From IMG/VR virus record IMGVR_UViG_3300009514_000001, positions 158,006-222,005 of that record: a stretch of 64,000 nt of DNA, one strand, 5' to 3'. The DNA comes from a virus. Positions within the stretch are counted from its first letter, which is position 1, and every line of letters begins with the position of its first letter. Made by a program: the position numbers and the translations under genes. Positions 34,043 through 41,886 of this stretch are shown here, one piece after another. The notes under the pieces were generated by a model. That model worked only from the letters and a program-made list of their open reading frames with translations, was not told the DNA's origin and searched no databases.

Positions 34043-34844
34043 CGTCGTCCTCGTCGGGCTCCTGACACTCAGAGCACAGCATGACCACCACGCCGTCCCC
34101 AAAAGGAACCACCACGTGCTGTAGCTCTAACGACTCCTTTCCGCAGCTATCACACAGAGGGTCTCCAGCCTCCCACACCCCACGAGCGGCCTTGTCCTTG
34201 GCCCCCAACTCGCGACTGACATGGACTTCTCGGGTCGTGCCCCCCTCTACGTCATCATAGACCAGATAGGGGTCTCCCCCATCCTCGGGCTCGACGAGAC
34301 GAGCCGTCCTGGTCTTCAGCTTCGGTTGGTTGGTCGAGGTCACCTTGCGGGTGTCGGGGAGTCCGCCGGTGATGTAGATCATCTCCCCGGAGTAGTGCGA
34401 GAACTTGCCCTGCTCCAGCAGGTCATCCACAGCGAGGACAGCGTCCAGGTGGATGTCGTCCTCCTCCTTGCCGAGGACCCCGGCGAGGGCAGGGAGCATC
34501 TCCTCGACGGTCATCGGACCTCGGGAGCCGAAGAAGCTGTAGACGATGCTGTCCCAACGCTCCGTCTCCTTCGCCTCCTCGAAGAGGACGTCGGCCACCT
34601 CGTGGTTGACCTTGAAAGGGTTCTTGGCTTGCTCTGCAAGGACCTCTGGCGACTTCTCCGACGCGACCAGGGCCGGCGAGAGATAGGCCTTGGCCAGATC
34701 CCGGAACCCAGGCTTGCGGCAGTAGGAGACGATAAGCTCGATGAGTTCCTTGTTGTCGTCCCGGAACGCTTGTCCCACGAGTTGCAGAGAGAACTCGGGG
34801 TCGTCCTTGCACTGTTCGACCAGTGTTTCTAGGCTGTCACTCAC
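34011..34844 (-). CDS. Unrecognised protein with C-terminal zinc ribbon (277 aa)
   Basis: GTG 34844 has GGAGGACGA upstream and overlaps the TGA of the preceding small gene as GTGA. Residues 1-180 are helical, acidic and rich in Leu (ETLVEQCKDDPEFSLQLVGQ). Residues 230-262 hold CDSCGKESLELQH...CSEC, a zinc ribbon. The C-terminus is acidic. Location within the structural block suggests an assembly or scaffold-like role; no enzyme motif seen. Confidence 0.55.
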   Translation of the reverse strand: MSDSLETLVEQCKDDPEFSLQLVGQAFRDDNKELIELIVSYCRKPGFRDLAKAYLSPALVASEKSPEVLAEQAKNPFKVNHEVADVLFEEAKETERWDSIVYSFFGSRGPMTVEEMLPALAGVLGKEEDDIHLDAVLAVDDLLEQGKFSHYSGEMIYITGGLPDTRKVTSTNQPKLKTRTARLVEPEDGGDPYLVYDDVEGGTTREVHVSRELGAKDKAARGVWEAGDPLCDSCGKESLELQHVVVPFGDGVVVMLCSECQEPDEDDDGALDSFPSS

Positions 34845-34972
34845 GTTTCGTCCTCCGCCGGGACACCCCTCTCGTCCACGACATGAATGTATACCTCCGC
34901 CTCCGCGGGTACATCGAACGGGGCGTACCCCAGACAATGCCGAACAGCAGAGGCCCACCCCCTGCCCGACAA
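34841..34972 (-). CDS. Very small protein, start uncertain (about 43 aa)
   Basis: A frame ending at 34841 shares GTGA with the next gene, a sign of translational coupling. The most likely start is TTG 34972; ATT and ATA codons a few bases upstream are alternatives, and the frame is open further back into the preceding gene. The product (SGRGWASAVRHCLGYAPFDV, then EAEVYIHVVDERG) has mixed strand and helix character. Called from the tight overlap and codon pattern only. Confidence 0.4.
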   Translation of the reverse strand: MSGRGWASAVRHCLGYAPFDVPAEAEVYIHVVDERGVPAEDET

Positions 34973-34976
34973 GTGT

Positions 34977-36476
34977 TTAATAATTATGGTTTTCCCAAGT
35001 TTGCGACCGCCCTCTATGTTCCCGGCTGTCCCCGATATTGCCCTTCTGAGTACCTGTCGGCATCGCCTGAGGGTCTGGGCTGTCTGGGTACACCTGGGGT
35101 CCGTGCTCGCAAGGCTCCAGAGAGTGCATGGGGCCGTACTCCGCAAGCGGGTAGACCGTGAGGCGCTCCTCTGGATCGATGGTGAGGCGGGTCTCTGGCC
35201 AGGGAAGGCCGTTGAGCCCGTTGAGGGGCACCTGGTAGCGCACATCTGGTTCATCTAGGCGTCGAATCGAGAAGTGCTGCTGGAGGAGCATCCCCCGGGC
35301 AGTCGGCTTGCGTACTGGCCCGATACTGTACCGCTCGTTGGTCTGCTTGACCACAAAATCCCGCTGGGTCATGAGCGGAGTAGGTCCGAACCAGACCTCG
35401 TACTCGTGTTCGACCGCCCGTCCCCTCTCAGTCTGGGAGACTTTGCGCTCGGCGTCGTCGGGTACCAGGATTGCCTCGTAGGGTCCTTCGTAGCCCCCGA
35501 TGAACCCGGTCCCAATACAGATCAGGCAGTTGTTCTTCGGCTGTTGGTTGTAGGCCCGTCGCCTGCGGTCCAAACGGCAGTCGCAGACCTGCCCAGAGGT
35601 CTTGCGAATGAAGAGGTTCACCCTCTCGCCGCCCTGCTCCAGAATCCAGTTGTTGCGGCGCACGGACTCCCGCCAAATCCAATCGAGGGACTCGACCTTG
35701 TAGGGGGTCAGAGGCTGGCAGTAGCGCAGTGGCGTCTCGATGAGGTTACCGGGGGCGTCTGCGTGAACAGCCACGGTGGTGATGCGGTAGAAGATTTTGC
35801 GATCCAGCTCGAAGCTGACCACATTGCGCACCGTGTTGTAGGTGATCTCGACCACGGACTCCGGTCCTATCGGCAGGACAGCCGGGTCGAACTTCTCGGT
35901 GACGTGGTTGTACGTCCCCCGAGGGACCAGCTCTACCTCTCCGGCCTGACCGAACACGAAGTGCACCGCAGCGGGAACTCCGTCGACAGTCACTGTCACG
36001 TCCGTGGGCGAGTTCGCCGGGATACAGGACCGGGCCGAACGCTTGTACGCCCCAAACCGAGTCCGGAACATCCAGCGACGGTTGTTCGGTGCGTCTCCCT
36101 TGAAGATCCAGGCGGTGTCCCAATCCACCAACTCCCTCGTCACCGGGATGATGTCGGTGAAGTCTCGGTAGAAGGTCCCGCCCAGGGGAAGGGGGTTCAG
36201 TCGGTGGTAGGGCCCTCGCTCGCCAACGTCGGAGCGATAGATGTTGACCCCCAGGACTTGCCAGGGGGTGTTCGCTGAGAGCAGAGCGGGACAGTCCCAG
36301 CGCACATCGAGGACTCCACTGACTCCGGCCCCCAGGACCTCTCCGTTGAACGGAGGGACCGGGAAGTCGCGGGCGGGGAAGTTCTCAAGAGACCAGCCTG
36401 TGTTGACCGCTCCGACAGGAACACCACCAGCACCGTACGGCCCTGCGCCGTATTGGTTGTTGCCAAACTGGCTCAT
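34977..36476 (-). CDS. Virion structural protein with zinc-binding cysteine cluster (499 aa)
   Basis: ATG 36476 follows GAGGACACC. The N-terminus is glycine-rich (NNQYGAGPYGAGGVPVGA). Residues 60-285 are beta-rich (PWQVLGVNIYRSDVGERGPY, GTFYRDFTDIIPVTRELVDW). Near 300-340 lie CDCRLDRRRRAYNQ and CLICIGTGFIGGYEGPYEAI; such a CxC...CxxC cluster is common in phage neck or baseplate-like proteins. The protein is probably a minor virion part at the head-tail junction. The C-terminus is proline-rich and unstructured. Confidence 0.6.
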   Translation of the reverse strand: MSQFGNNQYGAGPYGAGGVPVGAVNTGWSLENFPARDFPVPPFNGEVLGAGVSGVLDVRWDCPALLSANTPWQVLGVNIYRSDVGERGPYHRLNPLPLGGTFYRDFTDIIPVTRELVDWDTAWIFKGDAPNNRRWMFRTRFGAYKRSARSCIPANSPTDVTVTVDGVPAAVHFVFGQAGEVELVPRGTYNHVTEKFDPAVLPIGPESVVEITYNTVRNVVSFELDRKIFYRITTVAVHADAPGNLIETPLRYCQPLTPYKVESLDWIWRESVRRNNWILEQGGERVNLFIRKTSGQVCDCRLDRRRRAYNQQPKNNCLICIGTGFIGGYEGPYEAILVPDDAERKVSQTERGRAVEHEYEVWFGPTPLMTQRDFVVKQTNERYSIGPVRKPTARGMLLQQHFSIRRLDEPDVRYQVPLNGLNGLPWPETRLTIDPEERLTVYPLAEYGPMHSLEPCEHGPQVYPDSPDPQAMPTGTQKGNIGDSREHRGRSQTWENHNY

Positions 36477-36494
36477 GGTGGTGTCCTCATCTCA

Positions 36495-36815
36495 TCACTT
36501 CTGGTCCGAATGGACCACGAAGACCTTGTTGTCGACGATGCGCCAGGGCTGGCTGTCGCCAATGTTGTGACGGCTCTTGATCTCCGCCAAAACCTCTTCC
36601 ATACGCTCCTCGATGGTCTCGTGATGCGTCACGGTCCGGAGGAGGTGAATGAGCTGTTGACCGGCCCGGAAGACCACCTGCTGCTGTTGCTTCTGGAGGT
36701 TCTGAAGCGCTGCGCCTTCCCCCGGTTCGAGATCAGCGATGAACTCACCGGCAAACTGGGGTGCGCCTGGCATCTGGGTCGGCTGCTGGTCTTGGGTGAT
36801 GTGCTCGTCTGCCAT
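36495..36815 (-). CDS. Small protein (106 aa), unknown
   Basis: ATG 36815 follows AGAGGAAAGC. It has a Gln-rich middle (LQNLQKQQQQVVFRAGQQLI) that suggests a short coiled coil, and a small C-terminal strand pair (WRIVDNKVFVVHSD). Adjacent to structural genes on both sides. No family recognised. Confidence 0.5.
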   Translation of the reverse strand: MADEHITQDQQPTQMPGAPQFAGEFIADLEPGEGAALQNLQKQQQQVVFRAGQQLIHLLRTVTHHETIEERMEEVLAEIKSRHNIGDSQPWRIVDNKVFVVHSDQK

Positions 36816-36886
36816 GCTTTCCTCTCAGGTCAAGGGGGGCTGCACTCTACCAGCAGACCTCTACCACACAAACACCAGAAGACGAA

Positions 36887-37105
36887 TCAGTCTTCCTCAG
36901 CCGGAGGCGACCCGTTGACAGACTTCAGACTGTGGTCCGAGTCCGAGTGAGCACGACGGAAGTACTGGGCGGCTGACTCCAAGGTCTTCTTGGGGTCACA
37001 CTCGACCAAGCCCAAGGCCTTGAGACGCTCACTGGCTGCCTCCCTGGCTTGCTCTTTTTCTTTGTCCGTCATCGGACGAACGGACACGGCGGGAGCTGCT
37101 GACAT
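36887..37105 (-). CDS. Small charged protein (72 aa)
   Basis: ATG 37105 follows AAGGAGACGAC. The protein is helical, with many E, K and R residues and an acidic C-terminus. Nothing further can be assigned. Confidence 0.5.
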   Translation of the reverse strand: MSAAPAVSVRPMTDKEKEQAREAASERLKALGLVECDPKKTLESAAQYFRRAHSDSDHSLKSVNGSPPAEED

Positions 37106-37114
37106 GTCGTCTCC

Positions 37115-37555
37115 TTACGACCAGAGAACTACGCCCAGGGCTGTGAGCGAAGCGATGATGCTAGCAACCATCACCGCAGTCGTCTTCCAGTTCTGGGAAC
37201 GGCTGGCGATTTCTGCCACCCGGACCGAAGCATCTATTTGGGCTTGCTTTTCCAACTTCGTTTTCACGTCCCGGAATGCCTCTTTCACCTCGGACAGGTC
37301 CGTGCGAAGGGCCTCAACCACCGACTTCATCGAAGGGTTATTGGCATCCCCTCGGACCAGCAGATTGTCCAGGTACCCAACCAGAAGGTGTACCTGGTCG
37401 ACCCGAGCTGCCAGCTCGGCAGCGCCCTGAATCTTCTTCACCTCTCCGGACGCGTACTGATCTAGCCGTCCGCTGATACGTTCCAGTTCCCTTTCAAACC
37501 CGTCGAGGCGGGCCTCTACTCGGGCTAGGGCTGTTGCTGTGCTATCCGCCGGCAT
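37115..37555 (-). CDS. Coiled-coil protein with C-terminal membrane helix, possible holin/XhlA-like (146 aa)
   Basis: ATG 37555 starts a product with heptads from about residue 8 to 40 (ARVEARLDGFERELERISGR) and again near 80-110. It ends in one hydrophobic helix (TTAVMVASIIASLTALGVVL). This layout resembles XhlA-type proteins that act with holins in lysis, but also phage membrane anchors. No lysin gene was recognised next to it. Confidence 0.5.
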   Translation of the reverse strand: MPADSTATALARVEARLDGFERELERISGRLDQYASGEVKKIQGAAELAARVDQVHLLVGYLDNLLVRGDANNPSMKSVVEALRTDLSEVKEAFRDVKTKLEKQAQIDASVRVAEIASRSQNWKTTAVMVASIIASLTALGVVLWS

Positions 37556-37651
37556 GCAATGTGTCCTTGTGTCTAGATCCTGTCCAGCCCGAGCATCCGT
37601 ATGGTATGAAAGAGCCTCGGCTCTCTTCTAACCTCGACCCATCGAACAAAT

Positions 37652-39115
37652 ATGAAGCAGTACCTCAACCTCCTTCGTGACATCCTGGACCATGGCCAAC
37701 AGAGAGGGGACCGCACAAACACCGGTACTATCAGTCTCTTCGGCCCACAGATGGAGTTCGACCTTCAAGAGGGATTCCCAGCGACCACGACCAAGAAACT
37801 CTTGTTTCGCAAGGTGAAGACGGAGCTTCTCTGGTTTCTTCGAGGAGGAACCAACGTGGCCTGGCTTCACGAGCACAACAACCACATTTGGGACGAGTGG
37901 ATGTTGTCTGACTTGGAAGTTGGAGTCCCCAGCGAAGAAAGACCCCTGATCTGGGTGGACCAGAAAAACGCGACCTCTGCCCCATTCTCCGGAAATCTCA
38001 GCACTCTGGGACTCGATGCCTCAAGAGGGTCGACGGACGACCGACTCCGAAACCTGTGGGTGAAGATCATGCAGAGGTGCTATGACTCCGACCACCACAA
38101 CTTCAGGTTCTACGGCGGAAGGGGGGTGGGTGTCGTCAAAGAGTGGCACGACGTGAACACCTTTGTGCACGGCGTGAAAAACCTACCTAACTGGGGACAC
38201 AAAAACCGTTCGTGGAACGAATACGAACTCGACAAAGACTACTACGGAGCGACAGCCTACGGCCCCGACACCTGCGTATGGCTCCATACGAGCGAGAACA
38301 ACTACTACACCCTGGCAGTATGTCCTGTCCGTATCACACCCCCGACTGGACGTCCCCTGATATACCTAACCCAGGCACACGCGGCACGAGACCTAGACAT
38401 CTCTACCTCTGCCATGAGCAGGTATTTAGAACGTGGCTCCATTGGTCGCCCCTACGGCAGAAGCAAGCGCCTCGAAGGGTGGGGGTTTGAGTACCTCAAG
38501 AGACCGGGAAAATTCCTGAGGATGGCTTTCTCAAAAGGCGATCTGGGCCCGGTGTATGGGTCTATGTGGAGATCATGGCCCAGCACAAACGGAGACATAG
38601 ACCAACTGGCAGGAGTCATCCATGGCATTCGGAACCACCCGGAGTCCAGGCGTCTTCTAGTGAGCGCTTGGAACGTCTCCCTCATTGAGAAGATGGCTTT
38701 ACCTCCCTGCCATATCCAATTCCAATTTTACGTGCGCCACGCCGATGACGGACCGGACTTCCTCGACTGCAAGATGTACCAACGCAGCGCCGACATGTTC
38801 CTCGGGGTGCCTTTCAACATCGCGTCCTACGCCCTGCTGACCCACATGATGGCGCAGGTATGCGAGTTGCGGCCGGGGCGCTTCGTCCACACCTTCGGGG
38901 ACGTCCACATCTACGCAAACCATGTCGACCAGGTCGAAGAACAGCTCTCAAGAGAGCCCGGGGAGGTTCCCTCCCTGTGGCTCAACCCCGACATTGACGA
39001 CATCGACGGCTTTGGTCCGAAGGACATCAGGCTGGTCGACTACAAACACCAAGGCGTCATTCGAGCCCCCATCGCTGTTGGGGGAACCGGATTCATCCCG
39101 ACCATCAAGGAGTAA
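37652..39115 (+). CDS. thyA: Thymidylate synthase with in-frame HNH/NUMOD insertion
   Basis: ATG 37652 opens a 487-residue frame on the plus strand. Residues 1-83 and 292-487 make a complete ThyA: the RTNTGTISLFGPQMEFDL start, WDEW, GDLGPVYGSMWRSW, catalytic Cys353 in PPCHIQFQFY, QRSADMFLGVPFNIASYA for substrate binding and HIYANHVDQ. Between W83 and A292 are about 208 extra residues that are homing-endonuclease-like (see next entry). ThyA converts dUMP to dTMP with methylene-tetrahydrofolate for phage DNA synthesis. The insertion falls in a loop before the GDLGPVYG segment, so an enzyme with an extra domain could still fold. I see neither intein splicing residues nor a group I core in it. 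The gene is divergent from its minus-strand neighbours. Confidence 0.92.
   Translation: MKQYLNLLRDILDHGQQRGDRTNTGTISLFGPQMEFDLQEGFPATTTKKLLFRKVKTELLWFLRGGTNVAWLHEHNNHIWDEWMLSDLEVGVPSEERPLIWVDQKNATSAPFSGNLSTLGLDASRGSTDDRLRNLWVKIMQRCYDSDHHNFRFYGGRGVGVVKEWHDVNTFVHGVKNLPNWGHKNRSWNEYELDKDYYGATAYGPDTCVWLHTSENNYYTLAVCPVRITPPTGRPLIYLTQAHAARDLDISTSAMSRYLERGSIGRPYGRSKRLEGWGFEYLKRPGKFLRMAFSKGDLGPVYGSMWRSWPSTNGDIDQLAGVIHGIRNHPESRRLLVSAWNVSLIEKMALPPCHIQFQFYVRHADDGPDFLDCKMYQRSADMFLGVPFNIASYALLTHMMAQVCELRPGRFVHTFGDVHIYANHVDQVEEQLSREPGEVPSLWLNPDIDDIDGFGPKDIRLVDYKHQGVIRAPIAVGGTGFIPTIKE
37901..38524 (+). mobile_element. HNH-like plus NUMOD1-like insertion within thyA
   Basis: The insertion of 624 bp (208 codons) keeps the frame and is flanked by GGATG on both sides. 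Its first half (LRNLWVKIMQRCYDSDHHNF, YGGRGVGVVKEW, DKDYYGATAYGPDTCVW) matches HNH-type phage endonucleases with the YGGRGI-type motif. The second (PLIYLTQAHAARDLDISTSA, SRYLERGSIG) looks like a NUMOD1 helix-turn-helix. It begins with Met-Leu and ends Arg-Met, not Cys/Ser ... Asn, so it is not a standard intein. Confidence 0.75.
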
Positions 39116-39119
39116 TGCC

Positions 39120-39422
39120 ATGAAAGCCTTCACCCTCTTCTTTCTCCTCGCCTTCCTCTTCGTGGGCTGCGCCGCCGGACCCAACGACCTGGTCGGACAG
39201 GCCAACGACTCCGGAGACCTGGCGGGATTCTGGAAGGGCCTCTGGCATGGGTTCATCATGCCCATTTCCTGGTTCATCTCCCTGTTCGACTCGGACGTGA
39301 CCATCTACGAAGTCCATAACAGCGGAGGGTGGTACACCTTCGGCTTCTGGCTGGGGGTCAGCACGGTCTACGGAGGCGGCACGACGGCTGGTCGCAAGGT
39401 CCGAAATGGAGGAGAGGCGTAA
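39120..39422 (+). CDS. Small lipoprotein (100 aa)
   Basis: ATG 39120 starts four bases after the thyA stop. Residues 1-19 are a lipoprotein signal (MKAFTLFFLLAFLFVGC) with Cys18 as the expected lipidated residue. The mature part (GFWKGLWHGFIMPISWFISL, YEVHNSGGWYTFGFWLG) contains one or two hydrophobic helices and is of a type also found in bacterial genomes. It should sit in a membrane of the infected host and may act in host-surface change or superinfection exclusion; function unknown. Confidence 0.75.
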   Translation: MKAFTLFFLLAFLFVGCAAGPNDLVGQANDSGDLAGFWKGLWHGFIMPISWFISLFDSDVTIYEVHNSGGWYTFGFWLGVSTVYGGGTTAGRKVRNGGEA

Positions 39423-39424
39423 AC

Positions 39425-39760
39425 CTATTCCTTCATGAGGTCCTGAACGACCTCGTGGGCCATCCTGGACATCGGGTTGGCCCGATAGCGCCCAGTCCGG
39501 TAGACCGCGTTGGCGAGGGACTTCGATAGCCCTGAGAGAATCTTCCTCATCAGCGGATGGTTCGGGTCCCGGTGAACCTGGGTGAAGAACAAATCCAGGT
39601 ACTGACGGACGTTATGGATGTCCGCCCCCGCCTCGTCACGGATACGTTCGAGGTCATCTCCCCACACAAGCTCGTCACCAGACGCCGCGGCCTCACCCTC
39701 CCTCAGCGCATTGGCGAGGGCCCGGAGAAGCTCCTGGTGTACCTGGGCGCTCTTGTCCAT
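39425..39760 (-). CDS. Small helical protein (111 aa)
   Basis: ATG 39760 overlaps the TGA of the preceding gene (TGATG). The product is nearly all helix with many Leu, Arg and Asp residues (ELLRALANALREGEAAAS, RQYLDLFFTQVH). It is probably a partner of the upstream basic protein. Family unknown. Confidence 0.55.
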   Translation of the reverse strand: MDKSAQVHQELLRALANALREGEAAASGDELVWGDDLERIRDEAGADIHNVRQYLDLFFTQVHRDPNHPLMRKILSGLSKSLANAVYRTGRYRANPMSRMAHEVVQDLMKE

Positions 39761-40812
39761 CAGTCGAGGGTGTGTATGATTCCGGTGTAATACCAGAGAA
39801 GGTGAATATCCCCTAGCATATCTACCGTCAATTGATCTGCCCGGCCAAGATCCCCTACCGCCTCGGCTCGTCTCAGGAGGGTCTTTTTCACCTTCTCTCG
39901 ACTCTTTAGGGACTCTTTTAGAGCCCTCCCCGGATTCTTACTCAAGAATCCCTCTGCCGCTTCCCTAGAACCCTCCAGGTATGCCTCTCGGGGGCTTCCC
40001 CACCGTGAAGCTCTCTTGTGTTTAGCCCCTTCAAGGATATCCAAGAGAGCATCCTTGAGCTGGACGTTCTCAGTCGAGGCCGCCAGGCGAATCATCTCGT
40101 TCCGTAGATTTTGGTCCACTTCGTTACTCCTACTAAAAGTGGTCTCGTCGAACAACGAGCCCTTCTTCTTGCGTCCCTCCCACTTGGCCTTCCACCGCTT
40201 CTTCCACTGCTGGTACTTGCGGTTCCAGAGACGGAACTTGGCCTTGTTCTTGGGCTCCCAAGGGCCGACGAGGGGCTTCGGCTTGTGGAGGCTGCGAATC
40301 TGGACCTTCTTGCCCTTGTAGTTCGTCTGGCGTCGGCCACCGTCACGAGCCCGGTTGAACATCATCGGACTGGAGTCGAGGTCGACCTTGCCCGTCTGCG
40401 GGTTCTTCTGGATAGGGCGGCGGCGGCGACTTCGACGCTTGCGGCGGCGACGCATCTTCCGGAGACGCTTGCGCATCTTGCCGACGTCGCGAGCGAACAC
40501 CTCGCGGACCGCGGCCTCTTGCATCAAGGGGGACAGGAGCTGGAGAAGGTCGTTGGCGGTTCTGAGGGTGCCGGACTGGTCACCTCTATCCCAGAACACC
40601 CCCTCCGGGCTGAGATGCGGAAGTTCCGGACTCACCCCTGTGCTGGCAACGATAGAGAGGTCCCCAACCCGGTAGCTGTCCTCAGCCATTAGCACGCCGC
40701 GCATACAGGTCCCGAACCTCCAGTCGAGACCGGAGGCCGTCAGGACGTCTCTGATGACGGGGTCTGTCAGTGCAGGTTCTTTGTACTGTCCGTGAGGCAT
40801 CGTCTTCTCCAT
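39760..40812 (-). CDS. Highly basic structural protein (350 aa)
   Basis: ATG 40812 has GAGAGAGC upstream; ATG 40800 is an alternative. Residues 105-140 are an arginine-rich stretch (MRKRLRKMRRRRKRRSRRRR) that could bind DNA or RNA. Lys/Trp-rich repeats follow near 200-225. A segment IRLAASTENVQLKDALLDIL near 250 is like two segments of the next-upstream gene. Such proteins may be packed inside the head with DNA. Role inferred from composition. Confidence 0.5.
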   Translation of the reverse strand: MEKTMPHGQYKEPALTDPVIRDVLTASGLDWRFGTCMRGVLMAEDSYRVGDLSIVASTGVSPELPHLSPEGVFWDRGDQSGTLRTANDLLQLLSPLMQEAAVREVFARDVGKMRKRLRKMRRRRKRRSRRRRPIQKNPQTGKVDLDSSPMMFNRARDGGRRQTNYKGKKVQIRSLHKPKPLVGPWEPKNKAKFRLWNRKYQQWKKRWKAKWEGRKKKGSLFDETTFSRSNEVDQNLRNEMIRLAASTENVQLKDALLDILEGAKHKRASRWGSPREAYLEGSREAAEGFLSKNPGRALKESLKSREKVKKTLLRRAEAVGDLGRADQLTVDMLGDIHLLWYYTGIIHTLD

Positions 40813-40860
40813 GCTCTCTCAGGCACGGATGATAGGAGGGCTAACGCTTGTAGGCGTCCC

Positions 40861-41733
40861 TCAGTAGTACACGGTAATGCCGAGAGCCTTCAGATGAGGT
40901 TCGAGCATCTTCATGTACCGCGAAGAGCCACTCAGATGGTCCCTCAAATCTACGGAGCCCTCCTGCATGGCTTCCCACAGAGTTTCGACATTGATGTAGT
41001 CTCTTCGTCTGCCCTCGATATACCACCGGAGACCACTCTGGTCCCACTCCTTCCCAGAGATACCGACTGTATCCTCAATCCACTCCAGAAGTTCCCACTT
41101 ATCCCGAGGGGATGACGCCTGCTTGAGGAGGGTCAGGAGATCGTCCTGGACCTGGCCGGGATTGGCACTGGCCACCTTGACGAGGGCGCCACGGAGGTAG
41201 GCTTCAAGGGCGGCCTTCTTGCCGATACCACGGCCCTTCATGTTGAGGGCGTGCGAGAGCTGCTTCATCTGCCGGCTGATGTTGACGGGAGTCTTGCTCT
41301 TGTTGCCGACCGCCTCGATGGCCTTGAGCTGTTTCTGGAGCTTGCGAAGCTCCTTGAGATTGTACTTCTGCGCCAGGTCGAGGGAGTCCCCCTTAATGCT
41401 GTCCACAATCTTCTGACCGACCGCCGCGATATTCTCCGGCGTGGGCTTGAACTTCATGATGCCGCGGTCGAGAAGCTTCTGTTTGCCCTTGTCTCCGCCC
41501 TTGTCCTTCTCGCCCTTGTCTCCGCCCTTGCCCTTGACCTTCGACTCCCAGTCCTCTTTGGACATAGGCTTCTCGCCCTTGCGCTTCTTGTCCTTGATGT
41601 AGTCCTGATAGTTGCCGGGCTTCTTCTTGCGGAAGAACGCGTGACGCTCCAGGACCGGAAGGAGGTCGCCCTGAATCTGGGGGTCGTTGGCCGCGAGATG
41701 GACCAGGTCGTCGAACAGTTGATTGTCGTCCAT
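40861..41733 (-). CDS. Virion or scaffold-associated protein with Lys-rich linker (290 aa)
   Basis: ATG 41733 follows a GGAGAAG site. Residues 7-35 (FDDLVHLAANDPQIQGDLLP) and 180-205 (LVKVASANPGQVQDDLLTLL) are two copies of a short helical motif also found in the neighbouring protein. The middle is a Lys/Gly/Asp linker (GDKGEKDKGGDKGKQK). A helical region 140-170 (MKQLSHALNMKGRGIGKKAA) and a compact C-terminal domain follow. Probably part of the virion core; no enzymatic residues seen. Confidence 0.5.
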   Translation of the reverse strand: MDDNQLFDDLVHLAANDPQIQGDLLPVLERHAFFRKKKPGNYQDYIKDKKRKGEKPMSKEDWESKVKGKGGDKGEKDKGGDKGKQKLLDRGIMKFKPTPENIAAVGQKIVDSIKGDSLDLAQKYNLKELRKLQKQLKAIEAVGNKSKTPVNISRQMKQLSHALNMKGRGIGKKAALEAYLRGALVKVASANPGQVQDDLLTLLKQASSPRDKWELLEWIEDTVGISGKEWDQSGLRWYIEGRRRDYINVETLWEAMQEGSVDLRDHLSGSSRYMKMLEPHLKALGITVYY

Positions 41734-41886
41734 GGCCTTCTTCTCCCCGGTTATGATCTGGAGGGACGTCTTCGTGGTGTCTCACCTGAGGCGACTCTAT
41801 AGGAGCCTCACCACACCCTAGCGGTCCTATCACCATACATTGTCAGTAGCGCTATTGAGCTTGTTGCGGACCTAGGGGAGGACCTG

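Noticed and set aside
35274-36278. 334-codon plus-strand frame
   Set aside because: Antisense to the 499-aa structural gene; composition typical of a shadow frame.
37901-38524. thyA insertion as an intein
   Set aside because: It begins with Met-Leu and ends with Arg-Met before Ala; the nucleophile and His-Asn residues needed for splicing are missing.
37901-38524. thyA insertion as a group I intron
   Set aside because: No P/Q/R/S core was seen on the plus strand and the frame is fully open through it, unlike the intron at 15484-17059.
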